Source: Mycobacterium numidiamassiliense
GTDB taxonomy: Bacteria > Actinomycetota > Actinomycetes > Mycobacteriales > Mycobacteriaceae
Length of the DNA: 64,000 nucleotides
NCBI RefSeq assembly: GCF_900157365.1
Contig: NZ_FUEZ01000003.1
Span: forward strand, 744,001 to 808,000
Direction of reading: 5' to 3'
Positions 26,696 to 36,952 of the stretch are shown piece after piece; within the stretch, counting starts at the first letter, position 1; the number at the start of each line of letters is the position of its first letter. Position numbers and translations under genes: made by a program. Under the pieces are notes generated by a model. It saw only the letters and a list, made by a program, of their open reading frames with translations, ran no database searches and was not told the DNA's origin.

Positions 26696-27595
26696 ATGAC
26701 CGACTCCGTAACCGTCACCAAGCTGGGCAGCCGCATCGGCGCCCGCATCGATGGAGTGCGCCTCGGAGGTGGCCTGAACCCAGACACCATCGAGCAGATC
26801 CACCAGGCGTTGCTGACCCACAAGGTGATCTTCTTCCGCGATCAGGATCAGCTCGACGACGCGGGGCAGCTGGCGTTCGCCGGGCTGCTGGGCATCCCGG
26901 TCGGCCACCCGGCGACCATGATGGCCATGCCGGACGCACCGGTCATCACGCCGATCAACTCCGAATTCGGCAAGGCCAACCGATGGCACACCGATGTCAC
27001 CTTTGCCGCGAACTACCCGGCGGCCTCGATCCTTCGTGCGGTGATCCTGCCCAGCTACGGCGGCTCGACGCTGTGGGCCTCGACGGTCGCGGCGTACGAC
27101 GAGCTGCCCGCGCCGCTCAAGTCCCTGGTCGAGAACCTGTGGGCGGTGCACAGCAACCGCTACGACTACGTGACCGCGGAAGCCCAGGCTTTGTTGACCG
27201 ACGCCGAGGCAGCCTTCCGGCAGGTGTTCGAGAAGCCGGACTTCCGCACCGAACACCCGGTGGTGCGGGTGCACCCGGAGACCGGCGAACACACCCTGCT
27301 CCTCGGCGACTTCGTGCGCAACTTCGTCGGCCTGGACGGCCACGAGTCAGCCGTGCTGCACGAATTGCTGCAACGCCGAATCACCATGCCGGAGAACACC
27401 ATTCGCTGGAACTGGGCAGCCGGCGACGTCGCCATCTGGGACAACAGAGCGACCCAGCACCGGGCCGTCGACGACTACGACAACGAGCCGCGGCTGATGC
27501 GCCGCGTCACGCTGGTGGGCGATGTGCCGGTCAACGTGCACGGCGAACGCAGCCGGGTGCTGTCCGGCGCGCCGCTGGAAGCGCTGGCGAGCTGA
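26696..27595 (+). CDS. Alpha-ketoglutarate- and Fe(II)-dependent sulfate ester dioxygenase (Rv3406-like)
   Basis: TauD/TfdA-fold alkylsulfatase of 299 residues. It would oxidatively cleave sulfate esters to an aldehyde and sulfate, scavenging sulfur; the Mtb enzyme also inactivates carboxyquinoxaline DprE1 inhibitors. The iron facial triad is visible as HTD (in [10 protein letters not shown], about 95-104) and the distal His in [27 protein letters not shown] supplies the oxoglutarate-binding Arg. ATG 26696 is preceded by AAAGGA. Controlled by the divergent TetR through the palindrome upstream. Confidence 0.93.
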   Translation: MTDSVTVTKLGSRIGARIDGVRLGGGLNPDTIEQIHQALLTHKVIFFRDQDQLDDAGQLAFAGLLGIPVGHPATMMAMPDAPVITPINSEFGKANRWHTDVTFAANYPAASILRAVILPSYGGSTLWASTVAAYDELPAPLKSLVENLWAVHSNRYDYVTAEAQALLTDAEAAFRQVFEKPDFRTEHPVVRVHPETGEHTLLLGDFVRNFVGLDGHESAVLHELLQRRITMPENTIRWNWAAGDVAIWDNRATQHRAVDDYDNEPRLMRRVTLVGDVPVNVHGERSRVLSGAPLEALAS

Positions 27596-27602
27596 CGAGG
27601 GG

Positions 27603-29339
27603 TCAACTCGCGGAGCTGACCGGATCGATCGGCAGCCAACGCAGCGCACCCGGTGCATCGAGGGGTACCACCGGGTGCGCTGGCGTGATCGGCGCCAGCC
27701 GCCGGTAGGTGTCACCCTGCAGCGGCCGTTCGTCGATCTCGCCCTTGTTCGGCCACAGCGAGGCCGCCCGCTCCGCCTGCGCGGTGATGGACAGCGACGG
27801 GTTGACGCCCAGGTTCGCCGAGATCGACGCGCCGTCCACCACCAACAGCGTCGGGTAGCCGTACACCCGGTGATACGGGTCGATGACCCCGCGCTCGGGG
27901 CTGTCGCCGATCACCGCACCGCCGAGGAAGTGCGCGGTCAGCGGCATGTTGAACAACTCACCCCAGGTCCCGCCGGCCACACCGTCGATCTTCTCGGCGA
28001 TGCGCCGGGTGACCTCGTTACCGACCGGGATCCAGCTCGGGTTCGGCTCGCCGTGACCCTGCTTGCTGGAGAACCAGCGGATGCCCAACTTGCCGCGCTT
28101 GGTGAAGGTGGTGATCGAGTTGTCCAGGTGCTGCATCACCAGCGCGATCATCGTGCGCTCGCTCCACTGACGCGGATTGAGCAGCCGCAGCATCTTGGCC
28201 GGGTCCTCGCCGCCGGCGTCCAGTAACTGCCTCCACCGCGGCACGTCCGTGCCCTGCGGTCCGGGGCCGTCGGTCATCAAGGTCTGCAGCAGCCCCATCG
28301 CGTTGGAGCCCTTGCCGTATCGGCACGGCTCGATGTGGGTGTCCGACGTCGGGTGGATCGACGACGTGATCGCCACCCCATGCGTCAGATCCAGGTCCGG
28401 CGAGACCTTCAATCGCCCGGCGCCCACGATCGATTCGGAGTTGGTCCGCGTCAGCACGCCCAACCGCTTCGACAGGCGAGGCAGCCGGCCCTTGTCCCGC
28501 ATCTTGAACAGCAGGTGCTGGGTCCCCCAGGTGCCGGCGGCCAGGATCACGTACGACGCGGTGAATGTGCGCCGATCTCGACGCAGCCAGCTGCCGGTGC
28601 GCACGGTGCGCACCTGCCATAACCCATCGGGGCGCTGCTCGAAACTCTTCACCGTTGTCATCGGAATCACTTGTGCACCAGCAGATTCCGCCAGTCCCAG
28701 GTAGTTTTTCAGCAGCGTGTTCTTGGCGCCGTACCGGCAGCCGGTCATACAGGAGCCGCACTCCAGGCAACCGGTGCGCTCGGGCCCGACGCCGCCGAAG
28801 TACGGATCGGGCACCGTCTGGCCAGGCGCCTTGGTGCCGTCGGGGCCGAAGAACACGCCGACCGGGGTGGGCACAAAGGTGTCGCCGCAGCCCATATCGT
28901 CGGCGACCTCCTTCATGATGCGGTCCGCGTCGGTGAAGGTCGGATTCGTGACGACGCCGAGCATCCGCTTCGCCTGCTCGTAGTGCGGCATCAGCTCGGA
29001 ACGCCAGTCGGTGATATGCGACCACTGCGGGTCTTTGAAGAACGGCTCCGGCGGCACGTACAGCGTGTTCGCATAGTTCAGTGAGCCACCGCCCACACCG
29101 GCGCCGGCCAGGATCAGCACATCGCGCAGCGGGTGGATGCGCTGAATCCCGAAGCAGCCCAGCCGCGGCGCCCACAGGAACTTGCGCAGATCCCACGACG
29201 TCTTCGCGAAGTCCTCGTCGGAGAAGCGGCGCCCGGCCTCCAATACGCCTACCCGGTAACCCTTTTCGGTCAGGCGCAGCGCGCTGACACTGCCGCCGAA
29301 ACCCGAACCGATAATCAGGACGTCGAAATCTGGCTGCAT
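27603..29339 (-). CDS. choD: Cholesterol oxidase, GMC oxidoreductase family
   Basis: FAD enzyme of 578 residues proposed to oxidise the 3-hydroxyl of sterols. FAD dinucleotide motif VLIIGSGFGGSVSALRL (GSGFGGS at 11-17); AGAGVGGGSLNYANT is the GMC loop; CLECGSCMTGCRYGAKNT is a Cys-rich segment typical of this mycobacterial subgroup; the catalytic His region is near HFLGGAVIGDS and the C-terminal VDGASISANLGVNPSLSI (core ISANLGVNPSL). Corresponds to Mtb Rv3409c. CATACT lies 6 nt before ATG 29339. The role in Mtb sterol catabolism is debated relative to HsdD. Confidence 0.93.
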   Translation of the reverse strand: MQPDFDVLIIGSGFGGSVSALRLTEKGYRVGVLEAGRRFSDEDFAKTSWDLRKFLWAPRLGCFGIQRIHPLRDVLILAGAGVGGGSLNYANTLYVPPEPFFKDPQWSHITDWRSELMPHYEQAKRMLGVVTNPTFTDADRIMKEVADDMGCGDTFVPTPVGVFFGPDGTKAPGQTVPDPYFGGVGPERTGCLECGSCMTGCRYGAKNTLLKNYLGLAESAGAQVIPMTTVKSFEQRPDGLWQVRTVRTGSWLRRDRRTFTASYVILAAGTWGTQHLLFKMRDKGRLPRLSKRLGVLTRTNSESIVGAGRLKVSPDLDLTHGVAITSSIHPTSDTHIEPCRYGKGSNAMGLLQTLMTDGPGPQGTDVPRWRQLLDAGGEDPAKMLRLLNPRQWSERTMIALVMQHLDNSITTFTKRGKLGIRWFSSKQGHGEPNPSWIPVGNEVTRRIAEKIDGVAGGTWGELFNMPLTAHFLGGAVIGDSPERGVIDPYHRVYGYPTLLVVDGASISANLGVNPSLSITAQAERAASLWPNKGEIDERPLQGDTYRRLAPITPAHPVVPLDAPGALRWLPIDPVSSAS

Positions 29340-29395
29340 GGAACCAGTATGGCCTTACTCGCCGGTAACAAGCCAGTGGCCCTCGAGCGCGAAGC

Positions 29396-30523
29396 TCAGC
29401 TGCCGACGGTCAGGCCGACCTTCTGGAATTCCTTGAGGTCGCAGTACCCGGCCTTGGCCATCGACCGGCGCAGACCGCCGACCAGGTTGAGGCTGCCGAA
29501 CGGGTCATCGGACGGACCGTTGAGGATCTGCTCGAGCGGCGGGCGTTCGCCGACCGCGATCTGCAGCAGCGCACCGCGAGGCAGCGACGGGTGCGCGGCC
29601 GCAGTCGGCCAGAACCACCCGTCACCGAGCGCCTCGGCGCTTTCGGCCAGCGGCGTGCCCAGCACCACCGCGTCGGCGCCGCAGGCGATGGCCTTGGCCA
29701 GCTCGCCGGACGTGTGGATGTCACCGTCGGCCAGCACGTGCACGTAGCGGCCACCGGTCTCGTCGAGGTATTCGCGGCGCGCGGCGGCGGCGTCGGCGAT
29801 CGCGGTGGCCATCGGCACGCTGATGCCCAGCACCTCGTCGCTGGTGGTCACGCCCCGGGTGGAGCCGTAGCCGACGATGACGCCGGCGGCACCGGTGCGC
29901 ATCAGGTGTAGCGCGGTGCGGTGGTCGAGCACGCCGCCGGCGACCACCGGGACGTCGAGCTCGGAGATGAAGGTCTTCAGGTTCAGCGGTTCGCCGTGAC
30001 TGTCCACGCGTTCAGCGGAGACGATGGTGCCCTGAATGACCAGCAGGTCGATGCCGGCCTGCAGCAGCACCGGTGTGAGCGCCTGGGCGTTTTGCGGGCT
30101 GACCCGCACCGCGGTGGTTACCCCCGCCTCGCGGATGCGGGCGACCGCGGCGCCCAGCAGGTCGGGGTTCAGCGGCGCGGCGTGCAGCTCCTGCAGCAGG
30201 CGAATCGACGCCGAGGGTTCGGGCTCTTTTTCGGCGGCCTCGAGCAGCTGCGCGATCTTGGCCCCGACGTCGGCGTGCCTGCCGATCAGCCCCTCGCCGT
30301 TGAGCACGCCCAGCCCGCCGAGCCGCCCCAGCTCGATCGCGAACTCCGGCGACACCAGGGCGTCCGTCGGGTGGGCCACCACCGGAATCTCGAACCGGTA
30401 GGCGTCCAGCTGCCAGGTCGTCGACACGTCCTGCGACGAGCGGGTGCGCCGGGACGGCACGATACTGATCTCGCTCAGTTCGAAGGTACGACGGGCGACT
30501 CTGCCCATCCCGATCTCGACCAT
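29396..30523 (-). CDS. guaB3: IMP dehydrogenase-like protein GuaB3
   Basis: IMPDH/GMPR family TIM-barrel protein, 375 residues, the same length as Mtb GuaB3 (Rv3410c). It begins MVEIGMGRVARRTFELSEIS and ends LKEFQKVGLTVGS. The CBS domains present in GuaB2 are absent. Recognisable parts are TDALVSPEFAIELGRLGG, ASIRLLQELH, and VIVGYGSTRGVTTSDEVLG. A typical catalytic CTT motif is not seen, consistent with reports that GuaB3 paralogues do not replace GuaB2. It starts 14 bp after the guaB2 stop, so the two form one transcript. Function as a distinct enzyme is uncertain. Confidence 0.9.
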   Translation of the reverse strand: MVEIGMGRVARRTFELSEISIVPSRRTRSSQDVSTTWQLDAYRFEIPVVAHPTDALVSPEFAIELGRLGGLGVLNGEGLIGRHADVGAKIAQLLEAAEKEPEPSASIRLLQELHAAPLNPDLLGAAVARIREAGVTTAVRVSPQNAQALTPVLLQAGIDLLVIQGTIVSAERVDSHGEPLNLKTFISELDVPVVAGGVLDHRTALHLMRTGAAGVIVGYGSTRGVTTSDEVLGISVPMATAIADAAAARREYLDETGGRYVHVLADGDIHTSGELAKAIACGADAVVLGTPLAESAEALGDGWFWPTAAAHPSLPRGALLQIAVGERPPLEQILNGPSDDPFGSLNLVGGLRRSMAKAGYCDLKEFQKVGLTVGS

Positions 30524-30537
30524 TGCCAGCTCGCTGT

Positions 30538-32259
<1,722 letters not shown>

Positions 32260-32290
32260 TTATCACGACCCGCTTGCGTAGGCTATGGGC

Positions 32291-32704
32291 GTGCGTGATC
32301 ACCTCCCGCCGGGTTTGCCGCCCGACCCCTTTGCCGACGACCCATGCGATCCGTCGGCCGCGCTGGAAGCTGTCGAGCCGGGACAACCCCTGGATCAACA
32401 GGAGCGGATGGCAGTCGAGGCCGACCTGGCCGATCTTGCCGTCTACGAAGCTCTGTTGGCGCACAAGGGAATTCGCGGACTTGTGGTGTGTTGCGACGAG
32501 TGCCAGCAGGACCACTATCACGACTGGGACATGCTGCGGGCAAATCTGCTGCAACTGCTGATCGACGGCACCGTCCGCCCGCACGAGCCTGCCTACGATC
32601 CCGAGCCGGACGCCTATGTCACGTGGGATTACTGCCGGGGATACGCCGATGCCTCGCTCAACGAGGCGACCTCAGACGCCGACGGATTTCACTGGCGTCA
32701 CTGA
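32291..32704 (+). CDS. DUF5319 family protein (Rv3412-like)
   Basis: Small acidic protein of 137 residues, function unknown, highly conserved among mycobacteria. It has a Cys pair in VVCCDECQQDHYHDWDML (CCxxC with nearby His residues, a possible metal site) and a second conserved region DPEPDAYVTWDYCRGYADAS. GTG 32291 is preferred to ATG 32285: TAGGCT ends exactly 6 nt before it, matching leaderless spacing, and it matches the Mtb start. Its 3' end overlaps that of rsdA by 7 bp. It sits between purine genes and the sigD locus; no functional link is visible. Confidence 0.88.
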   Translation: MRDHLPPGLPPDPFADDPCDPSAALEAVEPGQPLDQQERMAVEADLADLAVYEALLAHKGIRGLVVCCDECQQDHYHDWDMLRANLLQLLIDGTVRPHEPAYDPEPDAYVTWDYCRGYADASLNEATSDADGFHWRH

Positions 32705-33477
32705 CCCGGTGCGGTCGGCGGCGGTGGCTGGCCGTGATGGTGGTGCTTGGTCGGTGACGGAGTAGGCGCGGCTGCCGGTGGGCTGGCCGGCGCGGGTGTG
32801 GCCGCTTTCGGAGGCAACGCGGACGGAGCGGGTGGCGCCGCCGGCGGTGAGGCGACCGGCGCCGAAGGCGTAGCGACCGGAGCCGGCAGCGTCGCGTTCG
32901 GGTTGCGCGACTGAACCTTGGTGTGCAGCAGGTTCACCTCGTCCATCAGGTCGTTGCGGCCGGTGCTTGCGTCCATGGACTGCAGCGAGCTGCTGACTTC
33001 GTTGAGCTGATTCTGCGCCTGGCTCCACTGGCCCTGGTCGATCAATTCCTGCACCTTGGCCAAATCGGCCTTGGCGGACAACATGATCTGGTTCTGGTTG
33101 ACCCGCGGCTCGTCGAAGAACATCGCGTGCAGGCCGTACAGCGTCCCGCCCGGACGCGCCTCCACCACCATGGCCCCAAACCCGCTGAGCACCAACAGCG
33201 TTGCTGCCACCGATCCGACCATCGCCAGGCCGCGACGGCCGTGGCGGCGCTCCTCGAGTCCGGCGCGCAGCGCGGCGACGGCTTCTTCCGGGGACACCAG
33301 TGCGCTGGCCGGTGGCCAGCGCAAGTCGTCGCGCCAGTCGGCGAGCAGGCCGGCCAGCATGTCCTCGCTGGGGTCGTCGACGTCGATTGGCTCGCGTTGA
33401 CCCAGCGCGTCGAGCAGCAGATCGGTGCGGGCGAACTCGTCCAGAGCGGGCCCGTCGGGGAGCGTGAAGTCAGGCAT
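32698..33477 (-). CDS. rsdA: Anti-sigma-D factor RsdA
   Basis: Membrane protein that sequesters SigD until proteolysis. 259 residues: N-terminal cytoplasmic sigma-binding segment (DEFARTDLLLDAL, WRDDLRWPPASALVSPEEAV), a single membrane helix near 82-103 (LAMVGSVAATLLVLSGFGAM), and an extracytoplasmic region with repeated Gln/Asn helices followed by a long Ala/Pro-rich tail containing KHHHHGQ. Corresponds to Mtb Rv3413c. Overlaps the end of sigD (ATG 33477; GTG 33483 also possible), so the pair is translationally coupled as usual for ECF sigma/anti-sigma genes. Confidence 0.9.
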   Translation of the reverse strand: MPDFTLPDGPALDEFARTDLLLDALGQREPIDVDDPSEDMLAGLLADWRDDLRWPPASALVSPEEAVAALRAGLEERRHGRRGLAMVGSVAATLLVLSGFGAMVVEARPGGTLYGLHAMFFDEPRVNQNQIMLSAKADLAKVQELIDQGQWSQAQNQLNEVSSSLQSMDASTGRNDLMDEVNLLHTKVQSRNPNATLPAPVATPSAPVASPPAAPPAPSALPPKAATPAPASPPAAAPTPSPTKHHHHGQPPPPTAPGQ

Positions 33478-34045
33478 AGTCACCCGCCGCGACGATCTCG
33501 GACTTCAGCCGTGACAAGGCACGGTGCTGGGCAACCCGAACAGCTCCGGCGGTTGCGCCGACGGCGGCGGCGGTCTCCTCGGCCGACAGGCCGACCACCA
33601 CGCGCAGGATCAGGATCTCGCGCTGCTTGGCGGGCAGGATCTCGAGCAGTTCGCTCATGCGGCTGGCCGAATCGGATTGGATGGCCCGTTGCTCCGGGCC
33701 GGCGTCGGTCGACCAGCGCTCGGGCACCGACTCGGCCGGGAAGGCAAGGTCGCGACCGGCGGCCCGATGGGCGTCGGCCACCTTGTGCGCCGCGATGCCG
33801 TACAGGAACGCCATAAAGGGACGACCGCGATCCTTGTAGCGCGGCAGCGCCGTCAGAGTCGCCAAGCACACCTCCTGAGCCACGTCGTCGGCCGACAAGC
33901 CACCCCGATCGACTGTGCCGACACGCGCTCGGCAATATCGCACGACAATCGGACGGATGGTTTCCAGCACCTCCCGTAGTGCGTTTCGGTCTCCCGCTAC
34001 GGCCTCAGCAACCACAGCGTCGAGACGTTCCGCTTGAATTGTCAT
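33470..34045 (-). CDS. sigD: ECF RNA polymerase sigma factor SigD
   Basis: Extracytoplasmic-function sigma factor of 191 residues from ATG 34045. Region 2 includes VVRYCRARVGTV, LSADDVAQEVCLATL and GRPFMAFLYGIAAHKVADAHRA; region 4 is MSELLEILPAKQREILILRVVVGLS then AVRVAQHRALSRLK (each a family hallmark; cores quoted). A TTG at 34063 would extend it by six residues that match the Mtb sequence (TLEI-like), and the frame is closed by a stop just above, so the true start is one of these two. Regulated post-translationally by RsdA; in Mtb it is linked to stringent response and late growth. Confidence 0.93.
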   Translation of the reverse strand: MTIQAERLDAVVAEAVAGDRNALREVLETIRPIVVRYCRARVGTVDRGGLSADDVAQEVCLATLTALPRYKDRGRPFMAFLYGIAAHKVADAHRAAGRDLAFPAESVPERWSTDAGPEQRAIQSDSASRMSELLEILPAKQREILILRVVVGLSAEETAAAVGATAGAVRVAQHRALSRLKSEIVAAGDYA

Positions 34046-34125
34046 CGACTGCGGTATCTCCAACGTTACGAACCGGGCACATCACGGGCTAACTCACGCA
34101 ATGACAATAACGGCCAGAGGCCGTT

Positions 34126-34953
34126 TCAAGCGTTACGCCACGTTCCCCCGGCGCGCCGCACCTGGCCTGCGGAGATATCGCGAAGTTCGGACAACTTCCG
34201 TGCTGAAAACGTGACGCTAGTGATATCGATCAGCAAGCAGGACAGCGCCCAACGAAGCGGAATCAGCCCGTGGCGGTCGGTGGCGTCCAGGGCGGCCTCG
34301 GCGACTGTCCGGGCGCGGTCAACCTGACCCGCACTGCACAGCGCGGCGGCGAGCACCACCTCGCTCTTGACGCCGTGGCGCGCCGAGGCGACACCCATCG
34401 CCGTGGCCAGCTGCACCGCCTCGGTGGCATGACGGACAGCCGTGGGACCGTCTCCGGTGGCCATGGCCAATTCCGCGCCGACCCACCGACGGCGCACCGG
34501 GAGCCGGTCCGGGACCGGCTCCGCGTCTGCCCGCACCAGCTCCGCGTCCGCCCGGGCCAGCAAGGTCGACGCCGCGGCGAAGCGGCCGACCCCCAGCGCG
34601 TCGGCCGCCAGCCCGATCAGCGCATCGGCACGGGCCTCGGGGTCGGCGCCGGCCAGCGCCAGGGCACGACCGTCCCAGCGCCGGGCCAGCGCGTGCCAGC
34701 CGAGTTGGCGCAGGAACGATCCGTGAGTGCTGTGGGCCAGTGAGAGCAACCGGCCGGCTCGCGCACCGCGGCGCAGCTCGGCCAGGTCACGGTAGGCGCT
34801 GCCGTAACGGCCCTGCCCGCCCGCGGCAACGGCTCGCAGCCATAACTGGTTCCGGGTCGTCGCGCCCGGTAGCGGCCAACTTTCGGGTTGGTTTCCGAAC
34901 GCGGCGGCGGCCAGCGTCCGCTCAATCTCAAAAGTGTGACGAGTTTCAATCAC
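34126..34953 (-). CDS. Conserved hypothetical helical-repeat protein (Rv3415c-like)
   Basis: Protein of 275 residues, no enzymatic motif recognised. Alternating alanine/leucine-rich amphipathic helices (LRAVAAGGQGRYGSAYRDLAEL shortened to GQGRYGSAYRDLAEL; GLAADALGVGRFAAASTLLA; AALCSAGQVDRARTVAEAAL) look like TPR-type repeats, suggesting a protein-interaction scaffold. Same place as Mtb Rv3415c, upstream of sigD and divergent from whiB3. The start is GTG 34953; TACTAT lies just upstream (34958-34963 complement). Role in sigD or whiB3 control is possible but unsupported. Confidence 0.85.
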   Translation of the reverse strand: MIETRHTFEIERTLAAAAFGNQPESWPLPGATTRNQLWLRAVAAGGQGRYGSAYRDLAELRRGARAGRLLSLAHSTHGSFLRQLGWHALARRWDGRALALAGADPEARADALIGLAADALGVGRFAAASTLLARADAELVRADAEPVPDRLPVRRRWVGAELAMATGDGPTAVRHATEAVQLATAMGVASARHGVKSEVVLAAALCSAGQVDRARTVAEAALDATDRHGLIPLRWALSCLLIDITSVTFSARKLSELRDISAGQVRRAGGTWRNA

Positions 34954-35300
34954 ACTGATAGTAGTAAACAGTTCGTAGTGTCCGTGTTACTGAAATGTTA
35001 ATCACCACTGGCCCTGCACAAAATGGCCCCCTCGACCCCGTACGTCCTGAGCTGGGAAATCTCAGTTTGGTCAAGTGCCTGGTAGCACCCTTCTCGTACG
35101 CGAAATGCGTAGCAGATGAACGCGGAGTTAATTCTCTTCCGGCCGGTACATACTTTGTCGGTCTAAACGCCTATTGACTGAAATTCACCGTCGCACTTAA
35201 GTTCTAGCAATGACGGGTAGTCATCGGTGACGTCACCCCAAATCGGATGCACACTCACTACGCAAACCTTAGGGCGCGCCGTGCAGAGAGGGAACTAGCC
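34954..35300. other. 347-bp intergenic region upstream of whiB3
   Basis: No convincing gene. AT-richer than the flanks. It holds the promoter of the gene at 34126-34953 and a long whiB3 leader. A perfect 12-bp palindrome GGTGACGTCACC lies at 35226-35237, 63 bp before the whiB3 start, and GAGAGGGA (35287-35294) is the whiB3 Shine-Dalgarno. The length of the region fits a gene under several regulators, as reported for whiB3 in Mtb. Confidence 0.5.
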
Positions 35301-35609
35301 ATGCCACAACCTGAGCAGCTACCTGGTCCCAACGCCGACATCTGGAACTGGCAGTTGCAAGGACTGTGCCGCGGCGTCGACTCATCGATGTTCTTTCACC
35401 CAGACGGCGAACGTGGCCGCGCCCGCATGCAGCGTGAACAGCGCGCCAAAGAGATGTGCCGGCGTTGCCCGGTGATCGAGGCGTGCCGTTCCCATGCGCT
35501 CGAAGTCGGTGAGCCCTACGGAGTTTGGGGCGGACTGTCTGAATCCGAGCGCGACCTGCTGCTCAAGGGTGACATCGGCCGCGCCCGCGGCATCCGTCGT
35601 TCCGCCTAG
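35301..35609 (+). CDS. whiB3: Redox-sensing transcriptional regulator WhiB3
   Basis: [4Fe-4S] cluster regulator of 102 residues, the same length as Mtb WhiB3. The four cluster ligands are C23, C53, C56 and C62 (GLCRGV and MCRRCPVIEAC), followed by the G(V/I)WGG turn GVWGGLSESER at 74-84 and a basic C-terminal DNA-binding tail GRARGIRRSA. It controls redox homeostasis and lipid anabolism and binds SigA in Mtb. ATG 35301 has GAGAGGGA upstream; the longer in-frame extension to 35247 is not supported by homology. It is the last gene shared with Mtb before the inserted block. Confidence 0.96.
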   Translation: MPQPEQLPGPNADIWNWQLQGLCRGVDSSMFFHPDGERGRARMQREQRAKEMCRRCPVIEACRSHALEVGEPYGVWGGLSESERDLLLKGDIGRARGIRRSA

Positions 35610-35686
35610 GTGGTCGCGGCGGTTGCCGTACCCCACCAATTGGCGATGAACGGTTCCATGTTGTCCAGGTTTTCGAGCGACAACAC
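35606..35686 (-). CDS. Possible 26-codon ORF or gene remnant behind an operator-like motif
   Basis: GTG 35686 opens 26 codons (MLSLENLDNMEPFIANWWG, then TATAATT) ending at 35606 inside the whiB3 stop. It begins within the motif copy at 35685-35700, so either the motif now sits over the start of a tiny leaderless gene or a longer gene was lost leaving its beginning or end. I do not recognise the peptide, and chance is possible at this length. Confidence 0.25.
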   Translation of the reverse strand: MLSLENLDNMEPFIANWWGTATAATT

Positions 35687-35700
35687 CTAACGTTTGTTCC
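35685..35700 (-). promoter_or_regulatory. 16-bp cluster motif, copy D
   Basis: On the minus strand GGAACAAACGTTAGGT, matching the shared pattern GGAACARAYRTTWGKT found in three promoters at 40.2-42.9 kb. It lies in the gap between the convergent whiB3 and P450 3' ends, where no normal promoter is expected. Confidence 0.55.
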
Positions 35701-35724
35701 GGCGACGCCGACCGCGACGCCGAG

Positions 35725-36942
35725 TTACTGCGGGTCGAACAGCACCGGCACCGAGGTCGGCGACCGGAACACCTGTCCGCGGATGTGCGGGTCATCGCCG
35801 TCGGGGTCCAGCCGCAGATTGGGCAACCGGTCCAGCAGAAGGTTTATGGCCGTGCGCATTTCGAGGCGAGCCAGGTGCATGCCGAGGCACACGTGGACGC
35901 CGTGCCCCCAACCGAGATTCGCCCTAGCCTCCCGGTGGATGTCGAACGTATTCGGATCGGGATAGCGATCCTCTTGCCGGTTGGCCGAACCCAGCATCGG
36001 CATCACCGTGGCGCCGGCCGGAATTGCCACTCCACCGAGTTCGGTGTCGCGGGTCGCCACCCGGGTGATCGTCAGCAGCGGCGGCTCCCAGCGCACGCCC
36101 TCCTCGATGGCCTGCGGAAGCAGCGACCGATCGGCCCGGATAGCCGCCAATTGCGCCGGGTCCGACAACAGCGCCAACAGCAGGCTGCCCAGCGACCGGT
36201 AGGTCGTCTCCACGCCGGCGGGCAGCAGCAGCCGCAGGAACGAGAAGATCTCCTCGTCCGCGAGCTTCTGCCCGTCGATCTCGGCCGCACCGAGCGCACT
36301 GATCAGATCGTCCTTCGGCTCGGCGCGGCGAGCCTCGAGGATCGGGGCGAAGTATTCGCACAGCGCGGCCGAGGCCGCAAGCCCGCGTTCGGGGTTCATC
36401 AACCAGCTCAGCAGCGAGATCGACCAGCGCTGGAACTGCGGGTAGTCCTCCTGCGGCAGGCCCAGCAGGCCCGCAATGATCTGGCTCGGGTAGTCGAAGG
36501 TGAACTCCTTCACCAGGTCCGCCTTGCCATTGGGCGCGAACTTGTCGATCAGGCTGTTCGCCACCCGTCCGACCAACTCGTCCTGCCAGCGCGCCAACGA
36601 CTTCTGCGTGAACGCCTTCGATACCAGCGAACGCAAGCGGCCGTGGATGGGCTCGTCCATGCCGAGCATCACGCCTTCACCGAGGACCGGGCCGAACGCA
36701 GCGATGACGGCCGCCGACGAGAACGTCTCGTTGTCGCGCAGCATCTGCTGGACATCCTCGTGCCGGTACACGATGAACATCGGCAGCGATTCCTCGTGCG
36801 GAAGCGCTCCGGAGGTCTCGAGGCGCTGCACCGGTTCTTCGTGACGCAGCCGGGCCAGCTCGGTGTACGGATCACGCACGTCGCCGGAGATCGCGTCGTC
36901 GAAGGCGCCGAAATCCTCCAGGTCGTCGAAAAGCTGTTCCAT
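35725..36942 (-). CDS. Cytochrome P450
   Basis: Heme monooxygenase of 405 residues. I-helix LLPAGVETTYRSLGSLL, the K-helix ExxR in IEEGVRWEPPL, the PERF-like PNTFDIHREARANLG and the heme loop GWGHGVHVCLGMHLAR with Cys ligand at residue 352 are all intact. The oxygen-activating Asp/Glu-Thr pair is E-T. Family within the CYP nomenclature cannot be assigned without a search. It is the last gene of a minus-strand run; AAGGGG lies before ATG 36942, 10 bp after the SDR stop. Co-directional SDR suggests oxidation of the hydroxyl it installs. A partner ferredoxin gene is not nearby. Confidence 0.93.
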   Translation of the reverse strand: MEQLFDDLEDFGAFDDAISGDVRDPYTELARLRHEEPVQRLETSGALPHEESLPMFIVYRHEDVQQMLRDNETFSSAAVIAAFGPVLGEGVMLGMDEPIHGRLRSLVSKAFTQKSLARWQDELVGRVANSLIDKFAPNGKADLVKEFTFDYPSQIIAGLLGLPQEDYPQFQRWSISLLSWLMNPERGLAASAALCEYFAPILEARRAEPKDDLISALGAAEIDGQKLADEEIFSFLRLLLPAGVETTYRSLGSLLLALLSDPAQLAAIRADRSLLPQAIEEGVRWEPPLLTITRVATRDTELGGVAIPAGATVMPMLGSANRQEDRYPDPNTFDIHREARANLGWGHGVHVCLGMHLARLEMRTAINLLLDRLPNLRLDPDGDDPHIRGQVFRSPTSVPVLFDPQ

Positions 36943-36952
36943 GTCTAACCCC

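Noticed and set aside
34995..35177. 60-codon frame in the whiB3 upstream region
   Set aside because: No ribosome site, no codon bias and no homology recognised.
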